From Adlercreutzia sp. ZJ304 (GTDB taxonomy: Bacteria; Actinomycetota; Coriobacteriia; Coriobacteriales; Eggerthellaceae), in assembly GCF_011039075.1 (NCBI RefSeq), contig NZ_JAAKEG010000011.1:18869-82868 (forward strand): 64,000 nucleotides of DNA, in the 5' to 3' direction. The notes beneath the pieces are model-generated. The model saw nothing but the letters and a program-made list of their open reading frames with translations, was not told the DNA's origin and searched no databases. Numbering within the stretch: position 1 is the first letter of the stretch; each line of letters begins with the position of its first letter. The translations under genes were made by a program, and so were the position numbers. This document shows positions 1 through 8,930 of the stretch, piece by piece.

Positions 1-124
1 CACCACCCTTAGACCCTTTGGATTTTTTCGAAGAACTTTCCTTACTTTTATTTGGCGTAGAGGAGGCACCTAGCGCCTCAAATAGATCGTCAATAGATAT
101 AGAGTCGTTCGTAGCGTCACTCAT
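1..124 (-). CDS. Hypothetical protein, N-terminal fragment (runs off the window)
   Basis: Only the first 41 codons are inside the window. The start is the ATG at 124-122, preceded on the minus strand by an AGGGGAAAAG ribosome-binding site. The peptide begins MSDATNDSISIDDLFEALG and then becomes a Ser/Lys-rich low-complexity stretch. No domain can be recognised. It lies 29 bp downstream of the membrane-protein gene at 154-726 on the same strand, so the two are probably cotranscribed. Confidence 0.6.
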   Translation of the reverse strand, partial: MSDATNDSISIDDLFEALGASSTPNKSKESSSKKSKGSKGG

Positions 125-153
125 TCTTTTCCCCTACCCAAACGCTTAGCAGC

Positions 154-726
154 CTAGCAAGCACGTAAAGCGCTGCAGTACTCAGCTGTTATACGCCTTC
201 CTAGCATTTGTCTGCTGTGTGTAATCATGCGTATACCGAGAATAGCACAAACCATTGACAACACAAATGCCACAATTGCTGGAAAGACATTTATCGTTGG
301 TTTTTCAACTGTCTGCTGTGGAGCAGCTTTTGCCGTTACCATAGTGCTTTGCGTGGATGTAACCACCTTCATAGCCTCTGCGCGCTTTTTAGCGGAATCA
401 ACTGCTGTGTCGTTAGCCAACATAGCTGGTCCCACAGTTTCACTCATCAAATTACTGTTGGCAGCCAAATTGGCGCTCTCGCCAGAAACGGCTAACTCGG
501 TAGTGGCAGATTCGGTTGTATTAGCATGATCGCTGATAGCGTCAGAAAAAACAGTACCAGAAAATAGCTGATCGTCATAATCGAACACGCTAGCAGCAAA
601 ACAAGGAATAGCATAGAACATAAGCGCGACAGAAAGTGCTATTAAAAACAAACCACGCATGCGCTGCGCCCGCTGCTTCTTCTTGATAATAGAGCGGTAA
701 TGATGCGCATCGCCTTGATACAGCAT
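154..726 (-). CDS. Hypothetical secreted or membrane-anchored protein with two hydrophobic segments
   Basis: A 190-aa protein. A basic N-terminus (KKKQRAQR) is followed by a hydrophobic segment at about residues 25-45 that could be a signal peptide or membrane anchor. The middle is an Ala/Ser/Thr-rich region with no recognisable fold. A second hydrophobic helix lies at about 147-167 and is followed by Arg/His-rich residues. This suggests an extracytoplasmic middle domain anchored at its C-terminus (inference). The start is supported by AAGGAG nine bases upstream. It shares strand and spacing with the truncated gene at the window edge. Family not recognised. Confidence 0.6.
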   Translation of the reverse strand: MLYQGDAHHYRSIIKKKQRAQRMRGLFLIALSVALMFYAIPCFAASVFDYDDQLFSGTVFSDAISDHANTTESATTELAVSGESANLAANSNLMSETVGPAMLANDTAVDSAKKRAEAMKVVTSTQSTMVTAKAAPQQTVEKPTINVFPAIVAFVLSMVCAILGIRMITHSRQMLGRRITAEYCSALRAC

Positions 727-833
727 CGTATTCTCCTTAATCGTTTAAAGTGCATTTTGAGAACATTCATATGATATCAAATTGCAGAGAATATACGCAA
801 ATTTCACAATTCGGCAAATGGCTTTTAGGAGCC

Positions 834-857
834 GGCAACCACATGGGCAACCACATG
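834..857. repeat. Exact 12-bp tandem repeat upstream of map
   Basis: GGCAACCACATG occurs twice back to back (834-845 and 846-857) in the 206-bp space between the divergent membrane-protein gene and map. No other function is visible. Confidence 0.7.
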
Positions 858-932
858 TAATCTCAAAATTTAACCTGCACAACAATGCGGTGTAGAATAA
901 TAGCAATGAAAATCTAGCGAATTTGGAGAGAT

Positions 933-1817
933 ATGTACGACGGAATGCCCAATATAGGTCGCAACGACGAGTGCTGGTGTGGAAGTGGTAAAAAATACAA
1001 GAAATGCCATGCCGATTTTGATGAAAAACTACAAGCTCTAGCAAATGCGGGTGAAGAAGTACCACCTAGAAAGCTTCTCAAAATGCCAACCGACATAGAA
1101 GGGGTAAAGCGCTCGGCAGAGGTAAACGTGGGCGTACTAGACTATATTAGCGAGAAAATAGAGCCGGGAATTACTACTGAACAAATAGATAAATGGGTGC
1201 ACGATTACACATTTGAACATGGCGCAATACCCGCCCCGCTAGATTACGAAGGCTTCCCAAAAAGCGTTTGCACAAGCGTTGATGAAGTTGTTTGTCACGG
1301 CATACCCAGCGAAGATGAAATTTTACAAGAAGGCAGCATAGTTAATGTGGACTGCTCTACCATAAAGGACGGATATTTCAGCGACTCTTCACGCATGTTT
1401 ATGATAGGGGACGTGTCTCCCGAAAAAGCCGAGCTTGTGCGCGTTACCAAAGAGGCTGTAGATGTAGGTCTTGCAGCTGTGAAACCATGGGGGCACTTAG
1501 GCGATATTGGCGCGGCAATCAACCGGTTTGCCAAAGACCACGGGTATAGTGTTGTGCGCGAATTCGGCGGACATGGTATTGGATTAGAATTTCACGAAGA
1601 ACCATTTGTTAGTTTTGTTACACGCCCAAATACTGGTCCTATATTGGTTCCGGGATTAATGTTTACAATAGAGCCAATGATAAATATGGGCAAACATAAA
1701 ATAGATATGTCTGACCCGAACGGCTGGACAGTGCGCACAGCAGATGGCAAGCCAACCGCGCAATGGGAAGTGCAGATAGTTATAACTGAAGACGGATACG
1801 AATTATTAAGTTGGTAG
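933..1817 (+). CDS. map: Type I methionine aminopeptidase with N-terminal SEC-C zinc motif
   Basis: Removes the initiator methionine from nascent proteins. The 294-aa protein starts with a SEC-C motif (Cys14, Cys16, Cys25, His26; GRNDECWCGSGKKYKKCH), a zinc-binding module that in this subclass is thought to help ribosome or substrate contact. The pita-bread catalytic domain follows. Its dinuclear-metal ligands are visible: the two Asp of NVDCSTIKDGYFSD, the His of GGHGIG, and the Glu of FTIEPM and of QWEVQI. The start at 933 has GGAGAG upstream; Met5 is an alternative. The gene is alone on the plus strand and faces the peptidase gene at 1862-2962. Confidence 0.95.
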   Translation: MYDGMPNIGRNDECWCGSGKKYKKCHADFDEKLQALANAGEEVPPRKLLKMPTDIEGVKRSAEVNVGVLDYISEKIEPGITTEQIDKWVHDYTFEHGAIPAPLDYEGFPKSVCTSVDEVVCHGIPSEDEILQEGSIVNVDCSTIKDGYFSDSSRMFMIGDVSPEKAELVRVTKEAVDVGLAAVKPWGHLGDIGAAINRFAKDHGYSVVREFGGHGIGLEFHEEPFVSFVTRPNTGPILVPGLMFTIEPMINMGKHKIDMSDPNGWTVRTADGKPTAQWEVQIVITEDGYELLSW

Positions 1818-1861
1818 CACAACTAAACTTCATCCGTAAAACTGCATAAATGAAGCGAAGG

Positions 1862-2962
1862 CTACAAAACTACCATTTCGTGCGGCGTGGCTGTAAGCAC
1901 ATCAAAACCGTCTGTGCCTATAACGCCCATATCTTCTAAGCGCATGCCGAATTCGCCCGGTATATAAATGCCGGGTTCAACCGTTACTACATTGCCCGAG
2001 CAAAGCGGACGGTTGTTTCTTATACTTAAAACTGGCAACTCGTGAATGTCGAGCCCGACACCGTGCCCTAGCGCATGACCCATGCATCCCTTAAAGCCGC
2101 CGGCGGCAAGTATATCTTCAGCTAGTTCATGGGCTTGTTTGCCCGTAACACCCGCTTTTAGCATAGATTCAACTTGCTCATTGGCGCTGCGTAGCACCTC
2201 CCACGCACGCAACATTTTTCCGCTGGGCTGCCCCAGAAATACAGTCCGCGTCATATCGGAACAGTAACCGTGCTTTTTGGCTCCGAAATCCATAACAACA
2301 CACATACCAGCTTCCAGCTTTGTATTGCCGGGTTGCGCATGCGGACTTGCACCATTTTCACCACATGCAACTATAGTTGGAAATGCAAGAGCATCGGCTC
2401 CAAGTTTAAACATAATATCGTCGAGAAGCCGCGCAACTTCTATCTCTGTCATGCCCGGTGCCATCTGATCAACAATCAGCTGAAAGGCTTCATCTGTTAT
2501 AGATTGCGCTTCGCGCATATATGCCAATTCGCTATTATCTTTTACGGAACGTAATTCAAGTATTACATCGTGCGTTTCTCGCAAATACTTATGACCTATG
2601 GTGCGCTCTATCTTTCTGTATTCTTCTAAACTTATAGAATCTTCAATACCAAGGTGACTGTTTTTTATTGCACCAGCTTTCTTCCAACGGCGATTTGCCC
2701 ATTCTGAAAAACTTATACGCTTGGCATCTATCTTGAAACCGCTTTTTGCTTGCTGTTTTTTCGCAGCAAGCAAATACCGAGTATCGGTATGCAGATGCGC
2801 CTTTTTGTCCGAAGTGGAAATAAATGCGGCATGAGCACGCTCGTCGTCAAATACCCCCTGAAAGCCCGTTAACCAAGCTATGTTAGATGTGTCGCGAACA
2901 TAAAAGGCATCCAGATGCTGTTTGCGGCAAATTTTTTGAAGCTTTTTTATGCGCTTTTTCAC
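1862..2962 (-). CDS. M24B peptidase (Xaa-Pro aminopeptidase / prolidase family)
   Basis: A 366-aa cytoplasmic metallopeptidase that should cleave N-terminal residues preceding proline. An N-terminal creatinase-like domain (about 1-125) precedes the M24 catalytic domain. The ligand motifs VVMDFGAKKHGYCSDMTRT, GHALGHGVGLDIHE, TVEPGIY and RLEDMG are all present. I place the start at the GTG at 2962-2960 because GGAGG lies just upstream and its GTGA overlaps the aroQ stop codon, which implies translational coupling. A longer reading from 3034 would lie inside aroQ. It is the last gene of the shikimate cluster, the usual actinobacterial position for this pepP-like gene. Confidence 0.92.
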   Translation of the reverse strand: MKKRIKKLQKICRKQHLDAFYVRDTSNIAWLTGFQGVFDDERAHAAFISTSDKKAHLHTDTRYLLAAKKQQAKSGFKIDAKRISFSEWANRRWKKAGAIKNSHLGIEDSISLEEYRKIERTIGHKYLRETHDVILELRSVKDNSELAYMREAQSITDEAFQLIVDQMAPGMTEIEVARLLDDIMFKLGADALAFPTIVACGENGASPHAQPGNTKLEAGMCVVMDFGAKKHGYCSDMTRTVFLGQPSGKMLRAWEVLRSANEQVESMLKAGVTGKQAHELAEDILAAGGFKGCMGHALGHGVGLDIHELPVLSIRNNRPLCSGNVVTVEPGIYIPGEFGMRLEDMGVIGTDGFDVLTATPHEMVVL

Positions 2963-3390
2963 TTGTCCTCCAGAAGAATATCTATTGCGTCCAAATAGCC
3001 CTGACGACCGCGACCACTTATCTGAGCTATACATTCAGGTTCGATAACTGAAACTTTTCGAAAATCTTCCCTAGAGTTGATGTCGGATATATGCACTTCA
3101 ACCACCGGCACATCTATGCTGGCAACAGCATCGCGTAAAGCATATGAATAGTGAGTATGCGCTCCCGGGTTATAAACTATGCCATCGAATTTTCCGTAAG
3201 CAGAATGCATCTTATCTATTAGTGCCCCTTCATGATTAGATTGAAAACACTCTGCCACCGCACCGCGCGATTTAGCATATTCACAAAACTCATTCTCTAT
3301 CGATTTGAGCGTATCGGTTCCATATATTTCTGGCTCACGAACCCCAAGCATATTTAAGTTTGGCCCGTTCAATAGCAACAATTTTTTCAT
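2959..3390 (-). CDS. aroQ: Type II 3-dehydroquinate dehydratase
   Basis: Third step of the shikimate pathway: dehydration of 3-dehydroquinate to 3-dehydroshikimate. The 143-aa length is typical of the dodecameric type II enzyme. Visible motifs are the N-terminal LLNGPNLNMLGVREPEIYG with the catalytic Tyr of EIYG, NPGAHTHYS, and the catalytic His in VEVHISDINSRE. I start at the ATG at 3390-3388 (AGGGGC upstream). The reading frame extends further upstream into aroB. It sits 8 bp after aroB and overlaps pepP by 4 bp. Confidence 0.95.
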   Translation of the reverse strand: MKKLLLLNGPNLNMLGVREPEIYGTDTLKSIENEFCEYAKSRGAVAECFQSNHEGALIDKMHSAYGKFDGIVYNPGAHTHYSYALRDAVASIDVPVVEVHISDINSREDFRKVSVIEPECIAQISGRGRQGYLDAIDILLEDK

Positions 3391-3398
3391 TTTTGCCC

Positions 3399-4505
3399 CT
3401 ATTCGCGCATCCACTTATCTAAAGCATCAATTATTGCAGCATCGTCAACATCCATCAGCTTCCACTTGCCTACATCAAGCGGCAGCACGAACCTTACCTG
3501 ACCCCCACGCGCTTTCTTGTCGCGTTTCATCACATTTAGCACTTCTTCAGGATTTGCCTTCCATCCAAGGCGCACAAGACCCAATTCATCTAAAAGTTGT
3601 GCCTGTGTATCGGCGAATTCTTTACTTGTGCCAAGCATCTCGCTTGCCATTTGCATAGCAAATCGCATACCTTCTGCCACAGCAGCACCATGAGAATAAA
3701 CCCCGTAACCCGACATTTTCTCTATTGCGTGCGCTAATGTGTGTCCGTAGTTCAAACATTCGCGAACGCCTTTGCTTTCAGTTTTATCCTGCGCAACAAT
3801 ATCGGCCTTAAACACAACGCAACGCGCAATAGCCTCTGTCACAACCGCTTCATCACGCGCTGCCATAGCACCAGCTTGGTCCAATAGCCAGAAAAAGAAA
3901 TCGTCTGAACATATAGCGGCAGATTTTGCTACCTCGGCACAACCGCAACGCCATTCGCGCTCTGGAAGAGTATGCAGAGTATCTGTGCTTGCACATACGT
4001 ATGACGGCTGGCAAAAAGTACCCACTAAATTCTTGCCTGCACTAAGGTTTATTCCTGTTTTGCCCCCAACAGACGAATCGACCATTGAAAGCAAAGTAGT
4101 AGGCACTTGAACAACTTTAATACCGCGCATGAAGGTGGAAGCAACAAACCCCGCCAAATCGCCCACAACTCCGCCTCCTAGCGCAACCACAAAGCAATCG
4201 CGCGTAAGACCAAGACCAGCCATGGCTTCCCATATCTCGGAAGCTACATCTATACACTTCGATGCTTCTCCTGCGCCTATAACTACATCGCTTGTTTTGT
4301 ATCCTGCCCGCACAAGCGAGTCTTTCGCGCGCGCCAGATATAGAGGCTCTACATTCGAATCGGTTATAACAAGCGCTTGCGGAGCTTGAGTTATTGATGG
4401 AATTCTGCAGCACCAATCTCCCAGATTGTCTAGAACTTGCGACCCTATGCGCACATCGTAGGGCTTTTCGTCCGCAATGTTTACCTCTATGCGTGTTGCT
4501 GGCAT
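3399..4505 (-). CDS. aroB: 3-dehydroquinate synthase
   Basis: Converts DAHP to 3-dehydroquinate using NAD and a divalent metal. At 368 aa it is normal length. The glycine-rich NAD-binding and substrate motifs are visible (ALGGGVVGDLAGF, PTTLLSMVDSSVGGKTG), and metal-ligand regions include LNYGHTLAHAIE. The start at 4505 is preceded by AAGGATG and lies 10 bp after aroK; longer in-frame extensions enter aroK. It is part of the aroE-C-K-B-Q operon. Confidence 0.95.
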   Translation of the reverse strand: MPATRIEVNIADEKPYDVRIGSQVLDNLGDWCCRIPSITQAPQALVITDSNVEPLYLARAKDSLVRAGYKTSDVVIGAGEASKCIDVASEIWEAMAGLGLTRDCFVVALGGGVVGDLAGFVASTFMRGIKVVQVPTTLLSMVDSSVGGKTGINLSAGKNLVGTFCQPSYVCASTDTLHTLPEREWRCGCAEVAKSAAICSDDFFFWLLDQAGAMAARDEAVVTEAIARCVVFKADIVAQDKTESKGVRECLNYGHTLAHAIEKMSGYGVYSHGAAVAEGMRFAMQMASEMLGTSKEFADTQAQLLDELGLVRLGWKANPEEVLNVMKRDKKARGGQVRFVLPLDVGKWKLMDVDDAAIIDALDKWMRE

Positions 4506-4515
4506 GTTTTCATCC

Positions 4516-5082
4516 TTAACTATTTCGGCAATTACTTGATTCGGACGCATCGACAAGCACACCTGCATGTTGCAGGCAGCGACGCAAATCGTGCGTTATT
4601 GCATTAGTATTCTTATCAAACGTGTCCACCGTAAAATCGCTTGCAGCTTCATAGATTGGAAGGCGCTGAGCAAATCTTGTTCGAGCCGCATCTAAATCTT
4701 GAAATAGCGGACGGCTAGACTTATCGGTTATACGAGATGCTGCTTCATCAACATCTACCAACAAATGGACAACAACGCCTGCTTGCTTCATTATTTCGAT
4801 ATTTATAGGTGTTGTAACTACTCCGCCGCCGCACGAAACAATCATCGGTTCGTCTTGCGACACAATATCGCGCAACGCCTGCGTTTCTGTTTCGCGAAAT
4901 ACTCGCTCACCAGAGTCCGCAAATATTTCACTAATTGACATCCCAGCCATGCGCTCTATATACGAATCTAAATCGATAGATGTTAAGCCGCACAAACGCG
5001 ACAAACGCCTAGATATAGTGGTCTTGCCCGCGCCCATAAAACCTATCAGAAACACGTATTTTGAAAGATTGAAACGCTTCAT
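4516..5082 (-). CDS. aroK: Shikimate kinase
   Basis: Phosphorylates shikimate to shikimate 3-phosphate with ATP. The 188-aa NMP-kinase-fold protein has Walker A GFMGAGKTT at about residues 14-22, the shikimate-binding DLDSYIE, and the GGG loop in SCGGGVVTT. The start at 5082 has GGAG five bases upstream. It is a single-domain enzyme, not fused to aroB, and lies between aroC and aroB in the operon. Confidence 0.95.
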   Translation of the reverse strand: MKRFNLSKYVFLIGFMGAGKTTISRRLSRLCGLTSIDLDSYIERMAGMSISEIFADSGERVFRETETQALRDIVSQDEPMIVSCGGGVVTTPINIEIMKQAGVVVHLLVDVDEAASRITDKSSRPLFQDLDAARTRFAQRLPIYEAASDFTVDTFDKNTNAITHDLRRCLQHAGVLVDASESSNCRNS

Positions 5083-5123
5083 AACAACTCCAATATGACC
5101 TGTCTGCAAAATTCGCGAGACAA

Positions 5124-6293
5124 TTAGCGCCCCATTGTCTTCAAACGACTCTTGTAGCTGGCTATATTAGACTTTATGTCCGCCATGCACGTACTTCCAA
5201 ATGCCTGCATATATGCATCAGCCAAAACAAATGCTGTTTCTGCCTCTGCAACTACAGCAGCAGCGGGCACAGCGCACACATCGCTTCTCTCGCGCGATGC
5301 CATATCAACTTCAAGAGTATCCAAGTTCACAGTCTGAAGCGGATTCATTAGTGTAGGTATAGGTTTCATAGCTGCCGAGATTACCAAAGGTTGCCCGGTG
5401 GTCATGCCGCCTTCCAACCCACCTGCATTATTGCTTGTGCGTGTAAAATCGCTCCCGTCAAGCAATATGCCGTCGTGCACTTTCGACCCGGGCAATTCAG
5501 CAGCGCGAAAGCCAAGACCAAATTCCACCCCTTTTATTGCAGGAATAGAAAATATAGCCGCGCCCAACTTCGATGTAAGCCGCTCGGATGCAGACGCATA
5601 AGTTCCAAGCCCCGGAATTAAGCCTGTAGCCACAACGCGAAAGACTCCACCCAAGCTCTCGCCTGCGGATTTAGCAGCATCTATGGTAGATTTCATGGCT
5701 TCTGTCGTAGCCGGATCGGGGCAACGTGTAGCAGATAATTCTATTTCCATTTGCATTTGCGATAAGTCAAGCGACTTTTCTACAGATTCAGGCAGATGCG
5801 CATCTCCAATAGAAACCACGTAGCTGTAAACCTCAACCCCCAGTTCAGCCAAAAATTCGCGTGCTATACCAGCAGCAGCCACACGCGCAGCAGTTTCCCT
5901 AGCACTAGAGCGCTCAAGAATATCTCTGCAATCGTCAGAATTGGTACGAAGAACACCTACTAAATCGGCATGACCCGGTCTGGGAGTAACTTCGCGCTTT
6001 AAATCGGCTGGCGCAGATCCAAAATGAGCCATGCGCGCACTCCAATTATCCCAGTCGCGATTCTGTACAGTAATGCTGATGGGTGCCCCAGTAGTACAGC
6101 CGAAACGCACACCAGCGGTTACTATAGCTTTATCTTGTTCAATCTGCTGACGAGCACCTCTACCATAGCCAGATTGGCGGCGGCGCAAATCATAATTGAT
6201 ATTCTTTATATCTATGGGTATGCCCGCCGGCACGCCGCTAACAATGGCGGTAAGTTCCGGTCCATGGCTTTCCCCAGCTGTAACGTAATGCAT
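5124..6293 (-). CDS. aroC: Chorismate synthase
   Basis: Last common step of aromatic biosynthesis: EPSP to chorismate with reduced FMN. The 389-aa length is typical. Family signatures are visible: GESHGPEL near the N-terminus, GRGARQQIEQD, RPGHADLVG and SSARETAARVA. It lies 41 bp upstream of aroK and 54 bp downstream of aroE on the same strand. No gene for EPSP synthase (aroA) or DAHP synthase is in the window. Confidence 0.96.
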   Translation of the reverse strand: MHYVTAGESHGPELTAIVSGVPAGIPIDIKNINYDLRRRQSGYGRGARQQIEQDKAIVTAGVRFGCTTGAPISITVQNRDWDNWSARMAHFGSAPADLKREVTPRPGHADLVGVLRTNSDDCRDILERSSARETAARVAAAGIAREFLAELGVEVYSYVVSIGDAHLPESVEKSLDLSQMQMEIELSATRCPDPATTEAMKSTIDAAKSAGESLGGVFRVVATGLIPGLGTYASASERLTSKLGAAIFSIPAIKGVEFGLGFRAAELPGSKVHDGILLDGSDFTRTSNNAGGLEGGMTTGQPLVISAAMKPIPTLMNPLQTVNLDTLEVDMASRERSDVCAVPAAAVVAEAETAFVLADAYMQAFGSTCMADIKSNIASYKSRLKTMGR

Positions 6294-6347
6294 TTATGCC
6301 CGCTTTCGAAAACCGTTAGAAGATATAAATAGTATTCTACACTGAAC

Positions 6348-7271
6348 TTAAAGATCGAAATTAGCAGCTTTAGCCATTATGTCGAATAGCTCATTGTTAG
6401 AGAACGGAATTTGCACTTCCTCTATGTCGCATACTATACCAACGGTTGCCACAGCTTGCGACACCAGCATTCCCTGACCGTTTAGAGCTTTTGCTCCTGC
6501 ATCTTTGGCAGCGCGCAGCAACTCGCTTACCCCATGACCATATACAGTATCAAATATCAACTGGCGCTTATGTATCAAAGATGTATCTATTGGAGACGGA
6601 TCGTCGGGCTTCATACCTAGTGGAGTAGCATCTATTATTATGTCAGCATCTGCAATAGCTTGTTTGGAAGTGCTGTACGAACCAAACATAAATTCGGTAT
6701 TCTTGTATGCATCGGAAAACGACACACGACGCGCACCAGCACCCGGCAGGGTTATAGCTGTAGACAGCAAATTGCGATATTCGTCTAAATAACGATTCAC
6801 TGTATCTTGTGCTTTGTCTTTGCTGCGACTAAGCATTATTACTTTTGCGCAACCAGCCTGCGCGCATTCATGCATAATACTAAGCGCCGTTGGACCGGTA
6901 CCACAAATAACAACACTAGCCCCCAAAAAAGCAGCTCCCGCGCGCTCTAAATACGAAACACAACCTTGACCGTCAACATTGTAGGCTAATAGGTTTTTGT
7001 CTTTGCAGACAACTAAGTTCGCCCCTTGCGCCAACTTCGCTGTAGCTGCCGAGATATCTGCGAAACGAAAAGCCAAAGGTTTCCAAGGTGTAGTTATGTT
7101 CATTGATAAAAATTCACGAGAATTCACAAAAGCGCTAGCATCTTCGCTGTTAGGAATATCCATGAAGCCATATTCCCAATTAAGCCCCATCTTTTGATAA
7201 AGCGCGTTATACATAGCCGGCGATTTCGAATGAGCCACCGGATGACCTAGTATGTATAAGTTATTATTCAA
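6348..7271 (-). CDS. aroE: Shikimate dehydrogenase-family protein
   Basis: NADP-dependent reduction of 3-dehydroshikimate to shikimate. The 307-aa protein has the substrate motif HSKSPAMYNAL, then NITTPWKP, in which the catalytic Lys is kept but the usual P-H/Y-K is P-W-K. NVDGQG carries the catalytic Asp, followed by a Rossmann domain (VVICGTGPTAL). It is longer than the usual roughly 275 aa because of insertions in the nucleotide-binding half. Its position at the head of the aro operon supports AroE. The atypical loop leaves open a quinate/shikimate dehydrogenase variant. Confidence 0.88.
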   Translation of the reverse strand: MNNNLYILGHPVAHSKSPAMYNALYQKMGLNWEYGFMDIPNSEDASAFVNSREFLSMNITTPWKPLAFRFADISAATAKLAQGANLVVCKDKNLLAYNVDGQGCVSYLERAGAAFLGASVVICGTGPTALSIMHECAQAGCAKVIMLSRSKDKAQDTVNRYLDEYRNLLSTAITLPGAGARRVSFSDAYKNTEFMFGSYSTSKQAIADADIIIDATPLGMKPDDPSPIDTSLIHKRQLIFDTVYGHGVSELLRAAKDAGAKALNGQGMLVSQAVATVGIVCDIEEVQIPFSNNELFDIMAKAANFDL

Positions 7272-7297
7272 TTAATGCAAACCTTCTAAGATGCTAA

Positions 7298-8416
7298 TCA
7301 GCTGTACGTTTTTTGATGGTCTTCATAACTAACGCTGAAAGTGTAACCATTTTCGTCAGAGTAGAAATACATATAGTCGGTTTGCTCAGGATTGCATATA
7401 GCCTGCAGTGCCTCTAAAGACGGATTACAAATAGGCGTAGGTGGCAACCCGGGATTAGAATAGGTGCTATACGGCGTATCGGCATGCACTTCTTCGCCCG
7501 ACGGATCGTGACCGACCTCATAGGCTGTAGTTGCATCAGATTCTAGATACGGACGCTCTGACGCTAGGCGGTTATAGAAAACCGATGCCACAGTAGCACG
7601 ATTATCTGGAGCAGATTCCTTTTCAACAATTGATGCCAATATAAGCGCTTCGTAGTGATTTAATCCCTGAGATTCTGGATAAGTCCAATCGATTGCTGCT
7701 GTGTCGGTTTCATATTGGCGCAGCATAGTGCGTACAAGCGATTCGGCATCATCGGTAGCTGTTATCGTGTAGGTCTTCGGGAACAAGAAGCCTTCTAAAT
7801 TATTATCGCCAGCATCGGCTAAAAACGGGAATTCTTCGACATACCAACTGGCAACACGAGAAGCCTCCAAGAATGACTCGTATGTTATACGACCACCAGT
7901 AGCCTCCTGTACTGCCTGAGCTATAGCTTGGCGAGTATAGCCCTCGGGAACCGTAAGAGTGTCCCCCGTGGCAGTTGGTCCCACCACTAAAGCCTCAATT
8001 ATGTCTTCCATAGAAGTTTTCCCATTAAAGACATAATCGCCGGGAATTAGAGATGCCGCAGCGTCTTGCTCTTTAAGCAGGTTTAAGAAAGCCCCAGCAT
8101 CACCTATTAGTCCAGCGTCAACTAAAGAGTCAGCTACTTCTGTAGCCGACTGACCCGGTTCAACTGTAATAATAGCTTGCTGATCGGCAGGCAGAGAGCC
8201 TTCGGGCTTTGGCTGACAGCCAAATATTACCAGCGCCACCGCTAGTGCCACCACCACAAGAATAATTACCAAAAATACGTATGGCAGTTTTGACTTTTTG
8301 GGCTGTATAGCACTGGTATCGTATGTTTTAAACTCTTGCCGTGCACGTGCATGGGCGCTACGAGCAGCACGACTATTTGTTGACGAAATAGGTACTTGCT
8401 TCTGGCGGAGGGGCAT
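7298..8416 (-). CDS. mltG: Endolytic murein transglycosylase MltG (YceG-like)
   Basis: Cleaves nascent peptidoglycan strands and so sets glycan chain length. A basic cytoplasmic N-terminus of about 45 residues precedes one membrane helix at about 47-67. Next come a LysM-like part (ITVEPGQSATEVADSL) and the YceG catalytic domain with the catalytic Glu in ASIVEKESAP and the FYNRL...SDATTAYEVG signature. At 372 aa it is normal for Gram-positive members. It sits 3 bp after ruvX and 26 bp before aroE, matching the conserved actinobacterial order. Confidence 0.95.
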   Translation of the reverse strand: MPLRQKQVPISSTNSRAARSAHARARQEFKTYDTSAIQPKKSKLPYVFLVIILVVVALAVALVIFGCQPKPEGSLPADQQAIITVEPGQSATEVADSLVDAGLIGDAGAFLNLLKEQDAAASLIPGDYVFNGKTSMEDIIEALVVGPTATGDTLTVPEGYTRQAIAQAVQEATGGRITYESFLEASRVASWYVEEFPFLADAGDNNLEGFLFPKTYTITATDDAESLVRTMLRQYETDTAAIDWTYPESQGLNHYEALILASIVEKESAPDNRATVASVFYNRLASERPYLESDATTAYEVGHDPSGEEVHADTPYSTYSNPGLPPTPICNPSLEALQAICNPEQTDYMYFYSDENGYTFSVSYEDHQKTYS

Positions 8417-8419
8417 ATG

Positions 8420-8845
8420 CTACCTTTCTTGCTGCGTTTTATGCGAATCCAGCCAAGACTGCAAAAACAGACTAGCTGCTATCATGTCGATTTTACCGCG
8501 CATTGCGGCTTCATCATACCCTAAATCCCGCAAACTTCGTTTTGCTTCGACAGAGCTTAGCCTCTCATCGGTAAATTCCAGCGGCAATGCGCAATTTTTA
8601 GCTATTTGTTCGGCAGCATCACATACGCGCTTTGCCTGCGCTCCACGCTGACCCGATAGCGTAAGAGGAAGACCGCACACCAACAACTCAGGTTCCCAGT
8701 CTTCCAGAATGCGTCGCCAAGCCTTTCCATTTGTTATTACTTCCTGATAAGGGACAACGCAAACGGGAGAAGCTACATTTTCGGCAGGATCGCTAATAGC
8801 AACTCCGATACGCTTTTCGCCTATGTCAAGTGCCATTATTCTCAT
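8420..8845 (-). CDS. ruvX: YqgF/RuvX family RNase H-like nuclease (16S rRNA processing / Holliday junction resolvase-like)
   Basis: The 141-aa length is typical for YqgF. The N-terminal MALDIGEKRIGVAISDP carries the first catalytic Asp, VCGLPLTLSG follows, and FTDERLSS and the C-terminal DMIAASLFLQ region complete the active site. The family acts in pre-16S rRNA 5' processing in several bacteria. It lies between alaS and mltG with a 3-bp gap to mltG. Confidence 0.94.
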   Translation of the reverse strand: MRIMALDIGEKRIGVAISDPAENVASPVCVVPYQEVITNGKAWRRILEDWEPELLVCGLPLTLSGQRGAQAKRVCDAAEQIAKNCALPLEFTDERLSSVEAKRSLRDLGYDEAAMRGKIDMIAASLFLQSWLDSHKTQQER

Positions 8846-8930
8846 ATGAAATAATATAGCAGACTATTGCAAGGCGCTAACACTAGATAGGTACAACAAG
8901 CCAAATCTGGTGTTAGCGCTCTTACACTGG

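Noticed and set aside
745..1065. A 106-codon minus-strand frame over the map start
   Set aside because: It overlaps the SEC-C coding region and has no domain or ribosome-binding site.
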